Below, piece by piece: positions 51,406 through 59,262 of a stretch of 64,000 nt of DNA. The translations under genes were made by a program, and so were the position numbers. The notes beneath the pieces are model-generated. The model was not told the DNA's origin and made no database searches. It saw only the letters and a program-made list of their open reading frames with translations. The stretch is taken from NCBI RefSeq assembly GCF_000240165.1, contig NC_017585.1:1488001-1552000 (forward strand). Direction: 5' to 3'. Positions within the stretch are counted from its first letter, which is position 1; every line of letters begins with the position of its first letter. This DNA comes from Streptantibioticus cattleyicolor NRRL 8057 = DSM 46488. Lineage in GTDB: Bacteria > Actinomycetota > Actinomycetes > Streptomycetales > Streptomycetaceae.

Positions 51406-51972
51406 TCACAGGTTGGGGTTGATGGGGGTGCTGCTGTCGGAGTGGTGCCAGTCGAACTGCTCCAGGAGGCCGGCGGATCCGGTGTGGCTCACGGTCATGA
51501 GGTGGTACGAGCCCCGCGGGCCGTTCATGCCGGTGGAGTGGAGGCAGGCGCCGGCGGCGTTGCACACGCTGCGGTTGCTGTCGAACGTCCACCGCTGGTG
51601 CGCGTCGCCGGCGTTGCACGGCTCGGCGATGACGTCCGGGCCGTCGGACGGTCCGCTGGCGACGTGGCCCCACAGGCACTGGCCGTCGTTGGTGCTGTGG
51701 ATCAGGCCGCTCTGGTCGACGAACCAGAACTGGTTCCAGGAGCCGTCGCACGGCTTGAGCACGACCGGTCGGCCGTGGCCGTTGATCTGCCGGTACTCGT
51801 CCATGCAGAAGTAGGTCCCGTTGTTGGACGGCGGCTTGTAGAGGGCGGCGAGGAAGCCGTAGGCGTAGGGCTGGGGGTTGATCGGGTCCGCCTGGGCGGG
51901 CGCGGAGCACAGGGGGAGCCCCAGGCCGACCGCGATCGCCAGGGCCGAGAGCGTCTTCCGTATGCGCCTCAT
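51406..51972 (-). CDS. Secreted ricin-type lectin-like protein
   Basis: A 188-residue secreted protein. The signal peptide (MRRIRKTLSALAIAVGLGLP, then SAPAQA) precedes a single beta-trefoil-like domain with QxW-type repeats: WNQFWFVDQSG, QCLWG, HQRWTFD, and cysteine pairs around each. It probably binds carbohydrate outside the cell; no catalytic domain is attached. The second of two ATG codons is preferred because GAAGGGA is correctly spaced from it. Not obviously linked to neighbours. Confidence 0.75.
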   Translation of the reverse strand: MRRIRKTLSALAIAVGLGLPLCSAPAQADPINPQPYAYGFLAALYKPPSNNGTYFCMDEYRQINGHGRPVVLKPCDGSWNQFWFVDQSGLIHSTNDGQCLWGHVASGPSDGPDVIAEPCNAGDAHQRWTFDSNRSVCNAAGACLHSTGMNGPRGSYHLMTVSHTGSAGLLEQFDWHHSDSSTPINPNL

Positions 51973-52195
51973 GGTCATGTCCCTTCTGCCGGTGGTCAGT
52001 TGGCGAAGCGTGCGCGGTCATGCTGGCGAAGGCGGCGGTGGCGGCGGGAGGATTCCGAACGATCCCGAACGGCGGCGCGTGAGCTGGCGTGGACGAGGAT
52101 GGTTGTTGCATTCATCTGGGTTGACGATCGTCGTCCGGGTCACGACACTACGAGCTGACACTGATGTTCCGGTCGCGGTGGCGAAGGGGTGGGGT

Positions 52196-52591
52196 GTGGT
52201 CACGTCACAGGTGACTGCGGTGGTGTCGTGCGCGTGCCGGGCGGACGAACCCCGTTCCGCCGCGGTGTCGCGACTCGACGGCGCCCGCACCCTCGACGTG
52301 GTGGCCGAGTGCCTGGCCCTGCTGAGGCAGGAGGCCGGCAACCCCTCGTACACCACGATCGCCCGACGCGTCAGCGCGGCCCGGGCCGCCCGGGGTGTGC
52401 CGGCGGAGGAGCGCACCCCGGGCCGGGTCACCGTCTACGACTGCTTCCGGGCGGGACGGCGCCGCATGGACGTCGAGCTGTTGTCGGACATCGTGCGGGC
52501 GTTGGGTGCGGACCCGACGCCGTGGCGCCGTGCCCACAGCGTGGCGTCCGGCTCCGCCCGGCCGCTGCCGGCGGTGGCGCGGCGCCGGTGA
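52196..52591 (+). CDS. Helix-turn-helix protein, possible regulator of the RiPP locus
   Basis: About 131 residues. The middle reads like an N-terminal HTH of Streptomyces XRE-type regulators: LDVVAECLALLRQEAGNPSY, TTIARRVSAARAARG, then VTVYDCFRAGRRRMDVELLS and DIVRALGADPTPWRRAH. GTG follows AAGGGG by about 7 bases. It is transcribed in the same direction as the RiPP genes and ends 213 bases before the precursor, so it may regulate them; this link is inference. Confidence 0.6.
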   Translation: MVTSQVTAVVSCACRADEPRSAAVSRLDGARTLDVVAECLALLRQEAGNPSYTTIARRVSAARAARGVPAEERTPGRVTVYDCFRAGRRRMDVELLSDIVRALGADPTPWRRAHSVASGSARPLPAVARRR

Positions 52592-52670
52592 GGCGACACC
52601 CGTGTGACCTCTTCCGACGTCCCTGATCAAACGGGCTGCCGGTGCCCTGGAACAGCGCGTGGCACAACCG

Positions 52671-52699
52671 TTGACACCACGTCAGCCCTGCGACATGCT
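52671..52699 (+). promoter_or_regulatory. Promoter of the RiPP operon
   Basis: TTGACA (52671-52676), 17 bases, CATGCT (52694-52699). A perfect -35 and a fair -10 box, about 105 bases before the precursor ATG. It is the only strong promoter-like element between the HTH gene and the precursor. Confidence 0.6.
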
Positions 52700-52804
52700 G
52701 ACGCCCACGCCAGCTCAGATGAATCGCTCGAAGGATTCCATCCAACTGAGTTGTCCGTGAGATCGCGTGCTCGTCTTCTCCAGTCACCGAGAGGAGGGAT
52801 CACC

Positions 52805-52915
52805 ATGGTCAGTTCCTGGATCAAGCCGGACATCACCTCGGCCGAGCCCCAGATGCTTCCGCCCGCCTGCAGTTGTGGCTGCGGCAGCGGCGGGGGAGGG
52901 GGCGCCGGTAGCTGA
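52805..52915 (+). CDS. RiPP precursor peptide (Cys-Ser-Cys-Gly-Cys / poly-Gly core)
   Basis: A 36-residue peptide with a very good ribosome site (GAGGAGGGATCACC before ATG). The N-terminal part MVSSWIKPDITSAEPQMLPP looks like a leader; the rest is C22-S-C24-G-C26-G-S followed by Gly29-33 and Ala-Gly-Ser. Three alternating cysteines in a Gly-rich tail, directly before a radical SAM/SPASM enzyme and a PqqD-like protein, make it the likely substrate for thioether or other carbon-centred crosslinking. I know no named family with this core. No dedicated leader protease is in the cluster. Confidence 0.82.
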   Translation: MVSSWIKPDITSAEPQMLPPACSCGCGSGGGGGAGS

Positions 52916-52969
52916 ACGCCGCCGCCCCGGCCACGGGTGCCCGCCCGGGGTCGTGGGCCGGGTTCCACG

Positions 52970-53007
52970 GTGCCGGGCGGGCGGGACCGTTCCCGTCCGC
53001 CCGGCAC
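52970..53007 (+). terminator. Strong stem-loop between precursor and maturase genes
   Basis: 52970-52986 pairs with 52991-53007: a 17-base-pair GC-rich stem (one G-T pair) with a 4-base loop, without a long T run. It sits between precursor and maturase, where RiPP operons often have partial terminators or processing sites that leave much more precursor than enzyme mRNA. It could also protect the 3' end of the short transcript. Confidence 0.7.
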
Positions 53008-53037
53008 CGGCCTTCTCCCACTCACTGAAGGTGGTCC

Positions 53038-54444
53038 ATGAAGCTGTTGGAGCAGTGGTCCGACCTGCTGGCCCCCGAGGACCTGGTCTACTTCACCTAC
53101 GGCGAACGCCGGCTGGTCGCCAACCCCGAGGTGTCCTCCTGGTGCGAACTCACGGTCGCCGAGACCGCGGTGCTGCGCGACCTCGTACGGGGCACCGGCC
53201 CGGTGGGCGAAGACCTCGCGCTGGAACGCACCCTGGCGAAACTCGTCCTCAACTGGCTGGTCTACCTGCCCGGTCGGCGTCCCGTCATGCGTGAACCCGA
53301 CCCGCCGCTCAAACTCGTCTACTACGCCATCACCGACGGCTGCAACCTGCGCTGCCCGTACTGCTACGCCTCCTCCGAGAAGGCACTGCCGGGCGAGCTG
53401 ACGCACGAGGAATCGCTCGGCCTCGTCGACCAGGTGGCCGCGATGAAGGCGAAGACCATCATCTTCACCGGCGGCGAACCGATGATGCGACGCGACCTGC
53501 TGACGGTGGCCGCGCACGCCCGCGACCTCGGCCTCACCGTCAACATGATCACCAACGGGACACTCATCCGCACCCCCGAGACGGCCCGCCGCATCGCCGA
53601 CATCTTCGACCTGGTCACCGTCAGCATCGACGGCGGCACCGCCGAACTCCACGAGAGGACCCGCGGCCGAGGCACCTTCGCCAAGACCGCCCGGGGGCTG
53701 CGCCTGCTCAACGAGGCCGGCGTCGTCCCCGTCATCAACCACGTGCTCACCCCGGACAGCGCCAACGCCCTCACCGAACTGTGCGAGTTCACCTCCGGCT
53801 ACCGGATCCGCACGGTGCGGCTGATGTACCACTCCGAACTCGGCCGGGCGAAGACCGACGACTACGACTTCGGCTGGCGCGACTACCAGAAGGCCCAGCA
53901 GTTCTACTGGACCAACCCCGCGGCGGCCACACTGCTGCCGGACGGCCCACGGCCGGAGAAGCCCTGCGTCGTCAAAGGCAACTGCGGGATGGGCGGCAAC
54001 GAGATCTACGTCAACTCCCTCGGCACCGTCTACCCGTGCAAACTCGTCACCGAACCCGCCCACCGCGCGGGCAACATCCGGCACAAACCCCTCACCGAGA
54101 TCTTCGCCGACCCCGCGCTCGCCGACATGCGCGGCAACAACGTGTTCAGCGGCGACAACCTCCAGGACTGCCGCCGCTGCTACATCCGGGGCGGCTGCGG
54201 CGGCGGCTGCCGCGCCTACCACATGGCCGAAAGCGGCGACATCCACCGCAACGGACGCCACCTGTGCCGGATCCTGCGCCACCAGATGGTCTCCAACTAC
54301 TGGCGGTCCCTCGGCGTCACCGGCCCCGAACTCAGCGCCCACCAGGACGAACTGTGCACTCCGCGCCTGGTCCGGGACGACAGCGTCCACCCCGTCCACG
54401 AAGACTGGCGCACCCAAGGACGCACCCTGCTGCCCCTCGTATGA
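53038..54444 (+). CDS. Radical SAM/SPASM peptide maturase
   Basis: A 468-residue radical SAM enzyme. An N-terminal segment of about 95 residues precedes the core and is likely substrate-binding. The SAM cluster motif is C102-x3-C106-x2-C109 (CNLRCPYCYA), followed by FTGGEPMMR. The C-terminal SPASM domain has the full seven-cysteine pattern: C316-x12-G-x4-C334, then C378-x2-C381-x5-C387-x3-C391 and C410, enough for two auxiliary 4Fe-4S clusters. Such enzymes install thioether or C-C bonds in peptides (sactipeptides, ranthipeptides, mycofactocin, PQQ). The preceding 36-residue Cys-rich peptide is the probable substrate. Confidence 0.93.
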   Translation: MKLLEQWSDLLAPEDLVYFTYGERRLVANPEVSSWCELTVAETAVLRDLVRGTGPVGEDLALERTLAKLVLNWLVYLPGRRPVMREPDPPLKLVYYAITDGCNLRCPYCYASSEKALPGELTHEESLGLVDQVAAMKAKTIIFTGGEPMMRRDLLTVAAHARDLGLTVNMITNGTLIRTPETARRIADIFDLVTVSIDGGTAELHERTRGRGTFAKTARGLRLLNEAGVVPVINHVLTPDSANALTELCEFTSGYRIRTVRLMYHSELGRAKTDDYDFGWRDYQKAQQFYWTNPAAATLLPDGPRPEKPCVVKGNCGMGGNEIYVNSLGTVYPCKLVTEPAHRAGNIRHKPLTEIFADPALADMRGNNVFSGDNLQDCRRCYIRGGCGGGCRAYHMAESGDIHRNGRHLCRILRHQMVSNYWRSLGVTGPELSAHQDELCTPRLVRDDSVHPVHEDWRTQGRTLLPLV

Positions 54445-54491
54445 CCCACGCGCCGGCCGTTCCCGACGACCTCCGTGAAGAAAGAGGCACC

Positions 54492-54818
54492 ATGCGGTAC
54501 GGGATCAGCGACAACGTCATCTGGACCCCGGGCGTCGACGAGGTCCGCCTCTACGACTGCGACACCCAGGAATTCCAGACCATGAACAGCACGGCTGCCG
54601 AGATCTGGACCCTCGTCGCGGACGGCCGGGAAGTGGACGACGTGGTCGCCACCATGGTCGACCGCCACACCGACGGCAGCCCCGAACAGGCCCGCCTCGT
54701 CGGCTCGGACGTCCGTGACTTCGTGCTCGACCTCGCCCGACGCGGCCTGCTGACCGACCACACCCCGACCCCACCGGCCCGGCCCGCCGCGACACCGCCG
54801 GAGAAGACGCTGACCTGA
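54492..54818 (+). CDS. PqqD-like RiPP recognition protein (RRE)
   Basis: A 108-residue protein with the PqqD fold pattern: strands NVIWTPGVDEVRLYDCDTQE and FQTMNSTAAEIWTLVADG, then helices DVVATMVDRHTDGSPEQARL and VRDFVLDLARRGLL, plus a Pro-rich tail. PqqD-type proteins bind the leader peptide and present it to the radical SAM enzyme. An in-frame ATG at 54441 overlaps the maturase stop (ATGA) and is also possible; the internal ATG has GAAGAAAGAGG upstream. Acts with the maturase on the precursor. Confidence 0.88.
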   Translation: MRYGISDNVIWTPGVDEVRLYDCDTQEFQTMNSTAAEIWTLVADGREVDDVVATMVDRHTDGSPEQARLVGSDVRDFVLDLARRGLLTDHTPTPPARPAATPPEKTLT

Positions 54819-54831
54819 AAGGGGAACCACC

Positions 54832-55776
54832 ATCGACGGCACACCGGCGATCGAGGCGGCAGACCTCGTCAAACGCTACGCCGGCATGGACGCCAACGCG
54901 GTCGACCACCTCTCCTTCACCATCGCCACCGGCTCGGTGGTCGGCCTGCTCGGGCCCAACGGAGCGGGCAAGTCCACCCTGACCAAACTCGTCTGCGGCA
55001 TCACCACCCCGGACGCCGGACACGTCAGGATCTTCGGCCGGGGGTTCCACGAGGCGGACGGCGCCGCCAAGGCCCAGATCGGCGTCGTCCACCAGTCCGC
55101 CACGTTCGACATGATGCTTCCGGTCCTGGACAACCTGCGGATCGCCGCCGCCTTCAAACGGCTGCGCTGGAAGGCGGTCGAACGCCACGTCCTCGCCATG
55201 CTGGAGGAGTTCGGCATCGAAAAACCCCTCACCCAGCTGGTCTTCACCCTCTCCGGCGGCGAGATGCGACGCCTGCAACTCGTCCGCGCCCTGATGGGCG
55301 GCCCGCGCCTGCTGCTCCTCGACGAACCGTCCGCCGGACTCGACGTCTCCGGCCGCCGCCGGCTGTGGCAGCACATCGAGCGGATGCGCCGCGACCACGC
55401 GGCCACCGTGTTGTGGACCAGCCACTACGTGGAGGAGCTGGAACGCAACTGCGGCCGGATCCTCATCCTCGACCACGGCCGCCTCGTCCGGTCCGGAACG
55501 CCCCGCCAGCTCGCCGACGACTTCGGCCGGCCCACCGCGCTCGTCCGCCCCGCCGCGGCGAGCGACCTCGGCGGCCTCGCGGCGGCGCTGGTCGAGCCCG
55601 GCCTGACCACCACCGTCGACGCGCGGAGCGTGCACGTCGCCGGCACCGGAGTCCGCGAACGCCTCCCCAAGCTGCTCGACCAGGCGCGACGGGCCGGCAT
55701 CCAGGTGTCCTCAGTCGAATACCGGGCGGCCTCGCTGGAGGACGCCTTCATGGAACTGGTGGGAGACAGCGCATGA
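54832..55776 (+). CDS. ABC transporter ATP-binding protein, apparently with an ATC start
   Basis: A 314-residue ATPase: Walker A GPNGAGKST at residues 41-49, Q-loop in IGVVHQSATFD, signature LSGGEMRRLQL and Walker B LLLLDEPSAG. The N-terminal strand IEAADLVKRYAG, found in essentially all such proteins, is encoded in frame only from ATC at 54832, with AAAGGGG seven bases before it. No ATG, GTG or TTG lies between the in-frame stop at 54811 and ATG at 54886, and starting at 54886 would remove that strand. So either ATC is a genuine rare start or an ATG has been lost. Exporter ATPase for the modified peptide. Confidence 0.85.
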   Translation: MDGTPAIEAADLVKRYAGMDANAVDHLSFTIATGSVVGLLGPNGAGKSTLTKLVCGITTPDAGHVRIFGRGFHEADGAAKAQIGVVHQSATFDMMLPVLDNLRIAAAFKRLRWKAVERHVLAMLEEFGIEKPLTQLVFTLSGGEMRRLQLVRALMGGPRLLLLDEPSAGLDVSGRRRLWQHIERMRRDHAATVLWTSHYVEELERNCGRILILDHGRLVRSGTPRQLADDFGRPTALVRPAAASDLGGLAAALVEPGLTTTVDARSVHVAGTGVRERLPKLLDQARRAGIQVSSVEYRAASLEDAFMELVGDSA

Positions 55777-56588
55777 GCACCGGATTCTCCTGGACCGACG
55801 CCGCCCTCCCGGCCCGCCGCTTCCCGCCGCCGGACCTGGTCGCCACCCTGCACCGCGAATACCGCCTGCTCACCCGCAACCGCACCAACCTCCTGCTGGC
55901 CGTCATCCCCAGCGCCGTCTACCTGCTGCTCTTCGCCACCTCCCTCTCCCACCTGGTGGGTACGGTCTCCTACGCCCACCGCGCCGTCGGCTACCCGGAG
56001 TTCTCGGTGCCCGCCGTCCTGATCTCCTCGATGCTGGCCGCCGCCACCACCGCGGGCACCTCCCTGTTCCAGGAACGCATGGGACGCATGGACGTCGAGC
56101 TGTGGTCCTACCGCCTGCGCCGCGGCAGTTATGTCGCCGGCAAGCTGATCGCCGGCACCGCCCTGGTGCTCCTGCAGAGCCTCGCCGCGCTCGCGGTCGC
56201 CGAGGCCGTCTTCGGCCTGGGCTGGCCCGCGACGCACTGGCTGGCCCTGCTGTGCGCGATCGTCGTCACCTCGGTGGCGTTCAACGGCCTCTACCTGCTG
56301 CTGGCCAGCCGGTTCAGCGACTTCCAGCGGTTCACCGTCACCATCAACATCCTCGCCCCGGTGCTCCTCTTCGCCAGCCCGTCGTTCTACCCGGCCGCCC
56401 TGATGTCGCCGCCGCTGCGCTGGCTGTCGTGGGCCGACCCGGTCACCTACGGCATCCGCTGCCTGCGTGACGCGGCGCTGCTCGGCTTCGCCGGCGCCTG
56501 GCCCTGGCTGCTCGGGCTGACCGCCGTCTCGGTCGCCACCTGCCTCCTCATCGGCCGGTCCCTGCTCGCCCGGGCCGCCGAGGTGTGA
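55773..56588 (+). CDS. ABC transporter permease (ABC-2 type)
   Basis: A 271-residue permease with about six membrane helices (NLLLAVIPSAVYLLLFATSL, GTALVLLQSLAALAVAEAVF, LLCAIVVTSVAFNGLYLLLA, NILAPVLLFASPSFYP, LLGLTAVSVATCLLIGRSLL). It has the ABC-2 layout typical of drug and peptide exporters such as DrrB. Its ATG overlaps the ATPase stop (ATGA), so the two are co-translated. With the ATPase it most likely exports or gives immunity to the RiPP product. Confidence 0.9.
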   Translation: MSTGFSWTDAALPARRFPPPDLVATLHREYRLLTRNRTNLLLAVIPSAVYLLLFATSLSHLVGTVSYAHRAVGYPEFSVPAVLISSMLAAATTAGTSLFQERMGRMDVELWSYRLRRGSYVAGKLIAGTALVLLQSLAALAVAEAVFGLGWPATHWLALLCAIVVTSVAFNGLYLLLASRFSDFQRFTVTINILAPVLLFASPSFYPAALMSPPLRWLSWADPVTYGIRCLRDAALLGFAGAWPWLLGLTAVSVATCLLIGRSLLARAAEV

Positions 56589-56692
56589 AACGCCGTCGGC
56601 CCCGCCCGGGCCGGAGCCCCGCCACTGTTCCGCCCAGGTAGCGCCGGATCGGCGCAGGCGGGCGCGGCGCACCTGGGCTACCCCCCCGACAA

Positions 56693-57634
56693 TCACCCCT
56701 CCCACCACGGCCGAACGCCCTCCTGGGCGACGAAGTCCTGGAAGTCCATGTTGGCGATCTCCAGGTTGCAGGCCATCGAGCCGATGTCGCGGCAGGGGAG
56801 GACGGCGCAGTGGCCCGGGGTGTCGTAGAGGTCCACGGCGGTCAGCGGGCGGCCGGGCTCGGTGAAGGTCCTGGCGTCGGCGAGCGCGACGAGCGTGGTG
56901 TGCTCGTCCGGCGGGACGAGCGCGGGGACCTGGGCCGGCAGCAGGCCCTCGAAGGCACGGTCGTCGACGACCAGCGCCGTCAACGGGTAGTGCTCCACGT
57001 CGATCTCGTCGAAGTCCAGGTCCGTGCCGACCCAGCCGTCCTCATCCGTCCCGCCGAGTTCGTCCAGCAGGGCGCGCCAGCCCTCCTCGTCGTCGAAGGA
57101 GGTCCGTACCAGGAGGGTCCCGTCGGTCGAGGGCAGGGACGGGAAGGACGGGCGCACGGGCGACGTCGGGGTGGGGAAGGCGGGCCGGCCGTAGTCACCC
57201 TGGTACATGCCGCGCGCGTCCATGCCGCGGACCAGGTCGTCGAAGGCCAACTCACCGCCCAGCACGGCGGAGAGGATCTCGCCGAGCCGCTCGGACGGGA
57301 CCCGCGCGCCGCGCCCGGGTATCCCGGCCAGGTCCACGAGCAGCGGCCCGTCCCCGCCGTGCACCACCGGGATGTCCGCCAGGACGGCCACCGGCGGCAC
57401 GTGGTCACCATCGGGGACGAGCGCGGGTATGTGGCCGCCGTGTATGAAGTCCCATGCGGGATCCTCGACCAGGCGGAGCCGTACCCCGCCGTCCCCGAGG
57501 GTGATCACGCCGCCTTCCCGGCGGCCCCCGATCTCGTTCGGCAACGCCCCCCACCGCGCTGTGCCGTTCTCGTAGGAGGTGCCGACCAGCAGTGCCTCGC
57601 CTGGCGCGGTCGGGGGCAGGAGCGGAAGGGACAT
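56693..57634 (-). CDS. Tandem DUF6924-type protein
   Basis: A 313-residue soluble protein made of two related halves. The first starts GEALLVGTSYENGTARWGAL; the second starts TLLVRTSFDDEEGWRALLDE and ends CNLEIANMDFQDFVAQEG, the usual end of this domain in single-copy proteins. Shared elements include IPALVPDGDHVPPVAVLADI in the first half and VPALVPPDEHTTLVALADAR in the second. Function unknown. ATG was chosen over an upstream in-frame start because of the AGCGGAAGGG sequence before it. Confidence 0.7.
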   Translation of the reverse strand: MSLPLLPPTAPGEALLVGTSYENGTARWGALPNEIGGRREGGVITLGDGGVRLRLVEDPAWDFIHGGHIPALVPDGDHVPPVAVLADIPVVHGGDGPLLVDLAGIPGRGARVPSERLGEILSAVLGGELAFDDLVRGMDARGMYQGDYGRPAFPTPTSPVRPSFPSLPSTDGTLLVRTSFDDEEGWRALLDELGGTDEDGWVGTDLDFDEIDVEHYPLTALVVDDRAFEGLLPAQVPALVPPDEHTTLVALADARTFTEPGRPLTAVDLYDTPGHCAVLPCRDIGSMACNLEIANMDFQDFVAQEGVRPWWEG

Positions 57635-57778
57635 GACTCTCCGTAAGGTGTCGGGCGGCCCCGCCGAGGGCCGGGTGTGGAGCACATTCTGCGGGGCCCC
57701 ACTGACAATCGGCCGTCACTGACGATCGGCCCCTACGGAGGTTCGGCCGCCGCGGACAGCGGCCGGCGGGACGACGGG

Positions 57779-58519
57779 TCAGGCCAGCGCGGGCTCGGGG
57801 GCGTCGGCTTCCTCGGTGAGGTGCCAGTGCAGGTCCCGCACGCCCGGTTCGAGGGAGAGGCGGGCGATGACCGGCTCCAGCGCCTGGGCGAGATCGCCGT
57901 TGACCGCGACGGTGGCGAGCACAACGATGGCGTCACCCTCGTGGTCCCGGCGGGCCCGCAGGGCGGAGGGGGTCAGCCCGGAAGCCGCCAGCGCCTGGAG
58001 CAGCAGCGCGCGGATGTGGGTCTCCTCGCCGCGGTCGCACACCAGGTGGACGGTGGCGCGCGTGGTGGCGTCGGGGTCGGAGCCGGCCGCCGGAGCCCGG
58101 TCGAGCAGGCGCCCCGCCGGGCGGAGCAGCAGGTGGACGAGGAGGACCGCCAGCGTGCCGAGAGCCGCCAGCTCAAGCCTGCCGGAGGCGGCCAGTACGC
58201 CCACGGCGGCCGAACACCACAGCGTCGCGGCCGTGTTGAGCCCGCGTACCCCGGCTCCGTCCCGCAGGATCACCCCGCCACCGAGGAAGCCGATGCCGGA
58301 GACGACGTACGAGGCGACCCGCGTGGGACTGCCCGCGTCACCGGCCGCCACGCTGTACAGGACGAACAACGTGGCGCCCGTCGCCACCAGGGCGTTGGTG
58401 CGCAGGCCCGCCATCCGGGCCCGCCACTGTCGCTCGACGCCGATCAGCGCTCCGCACGCCACACCGGTGGCGAGCCGGACGAGGAAATCGGCAGTGCTCA
58501 GACCGTGCACAGCCTGCAC
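57779..58519 (-). CDS. MgtC/SapB family membrane protein
   Basis: A 246-residue protein. Residues 1-140 are an MgtC domain with four to five helices and the family motifs LIGVERQWRARMAGLRTNAL, GIGFLGGGVILRDGAGVRGL and NTAATLWCSAAVGVLAASGR. The rest is the cytosolic ACT-like domain (THIRALLLQALAASGLTPSA, DAIVVLATVAVNGDL). MgtC proteins help cells cope with low Mg2+. GGAGGTG precedes the GTG start. It is the last gene of a unit headed by an M-box riboswitch, which supports a role in Mg2+ homeostasis. Confidence 0.9.
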   Translation of the reverse strand: MQAVHGLSTADFLVRLATGVACGALIGVERQWRARMAGLRTNALVATGATLFVLYSVAAGDAGSPTRVASYVVSGIGFLGGGVILRDGAGVRGLNTAATLWCSAAVGVLAASGRLELAALGTLAVLLVHLLLRPAGRLLDRAPAAGSDPDATTRATVHLVCDRGEETHIRALLLQALAASGLTPSALRARRDHEGDAIVVLATVAVNGDLAQALEPVIARLSLEPGVRDLHWHLTEEADAPEPALA

Positions 58520-58562
58520 AGGGCACCTCCTTCGACGGGACCGCTCGGGTCAACAGGGCTTG

Positions 58563-58931
58563 TCAGACGAGGGGTTCGAGGAACTCCAGCCGGTTGCCGA
58601 CCGGGTCCGTGCTGTAGAAGCGGCGGTGACCGGGCAGGTTGTCGTCCCACACCACCGGGGCGCCGTGCGCCGCGAGCCGTTCGGCGAGGGCGTCGATGTC
58701 CCGCACCCGCAGCCCCGGATGGGCCTTCGCGGCGGGGCGGAACGGGTCCTCGATGCCCAGGTGGAGCTGGACGCCGCCGTCCGCGGTCCCGAACCAGCAG
58801 CCGCCCCGCGCCGCGAGGACCGGCGGCTTGGGGATCTCACGCAGCCCCAGCGCGCCGATGTAGAAGCTCCGCAGCAGATCCTCGCTCGCGGGCGGCGCGG
58901 CGAGCTGGACGTGGTCGAGTGCGGCGATCAT
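58563..58931 (-). CDS. VOC family protein in the M-box operon
   Basis: A 122-residue VOC protein: LDHVQLAAPPASEDLLRSFY, LGLREIPKPPVL, GGVQLHLGIEDPFRPA and a C-terminal RFYSTDPVGNRLEFLEP. The three metal-ligand positions (His in LDHVQ, His in LHLG, Glu in LEFLE) are kept, so it is probably a metal-dependent enzyme or binder. It lies between the M-box and mgtC-like gene on the same strand, 43 bases from the latter, so it should be expressed at low Mg2+. Confidence 0.85.
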   Translation of the reverse strand: MIAALDHVQLAAPPASEDLLRSFYIGALGLREIPKPPVLAARGGCWFGTADGGVQLHLGIEDPFRPAAKAHPGLRVRDIDALAERLAAHGAPVVWDDNLPGHRRFYSTDPVGNRLEFLEPLV

Positions 58932-59095
58932 GGGGTTACGGCCTCCAGGAGACGTGTTTCGGCGCAGTCCGTCCCGGGACGCCGGGAGGGCTCGCTCGGC
59001 AGGGGCGGCCGTCACGCAGGACGGCGGCCCGCGACGGCGTGGGAGCCGTGCGGGTTCACAACAGCGCGGCGGGAAGGCCGCGCGGGAAAGGGTGG

Positions 59096-59170
59096 TTATC
59101 GCGTGCCGGAAGAACGCGAGGACACGCGGGGAAGGGGCCGATGATGGCTCGGACTACTACCGTAATCCAT
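59096..59170 (-). CDS. Small leader ORF downstream of the M-box (24 codons)
   Basis: ATG at 59170 is preceded by a near-perfect ribosome site (GGAAGGAGG, then CGGAAGAG). It encodes 24 residues beginning MDYGSSPSHH and including RPLPR before a TAA stop, in the leader between the riboswitch and the VOC gene. Its position, small size and Pro/Arg content recall the mgtL leader peptide of enterobacteria, where ribosome behaviour at prolines couples to Mg2+ levels. A regulatory role is inference. Confidence 0.5.
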   Translation of the reverse strand: MDYGSSPSHHRPLPRVSSRSSGTR

Positions 59171-59262
59171 CTCTTCCGCCTCCTTCCGGCCGGGACGCGA
59201 CCACGCGCGTCGTCATCGACTCGGCAAGGAGCGGCCGGTTCCGCGCCGACGCGACCGGCTCA

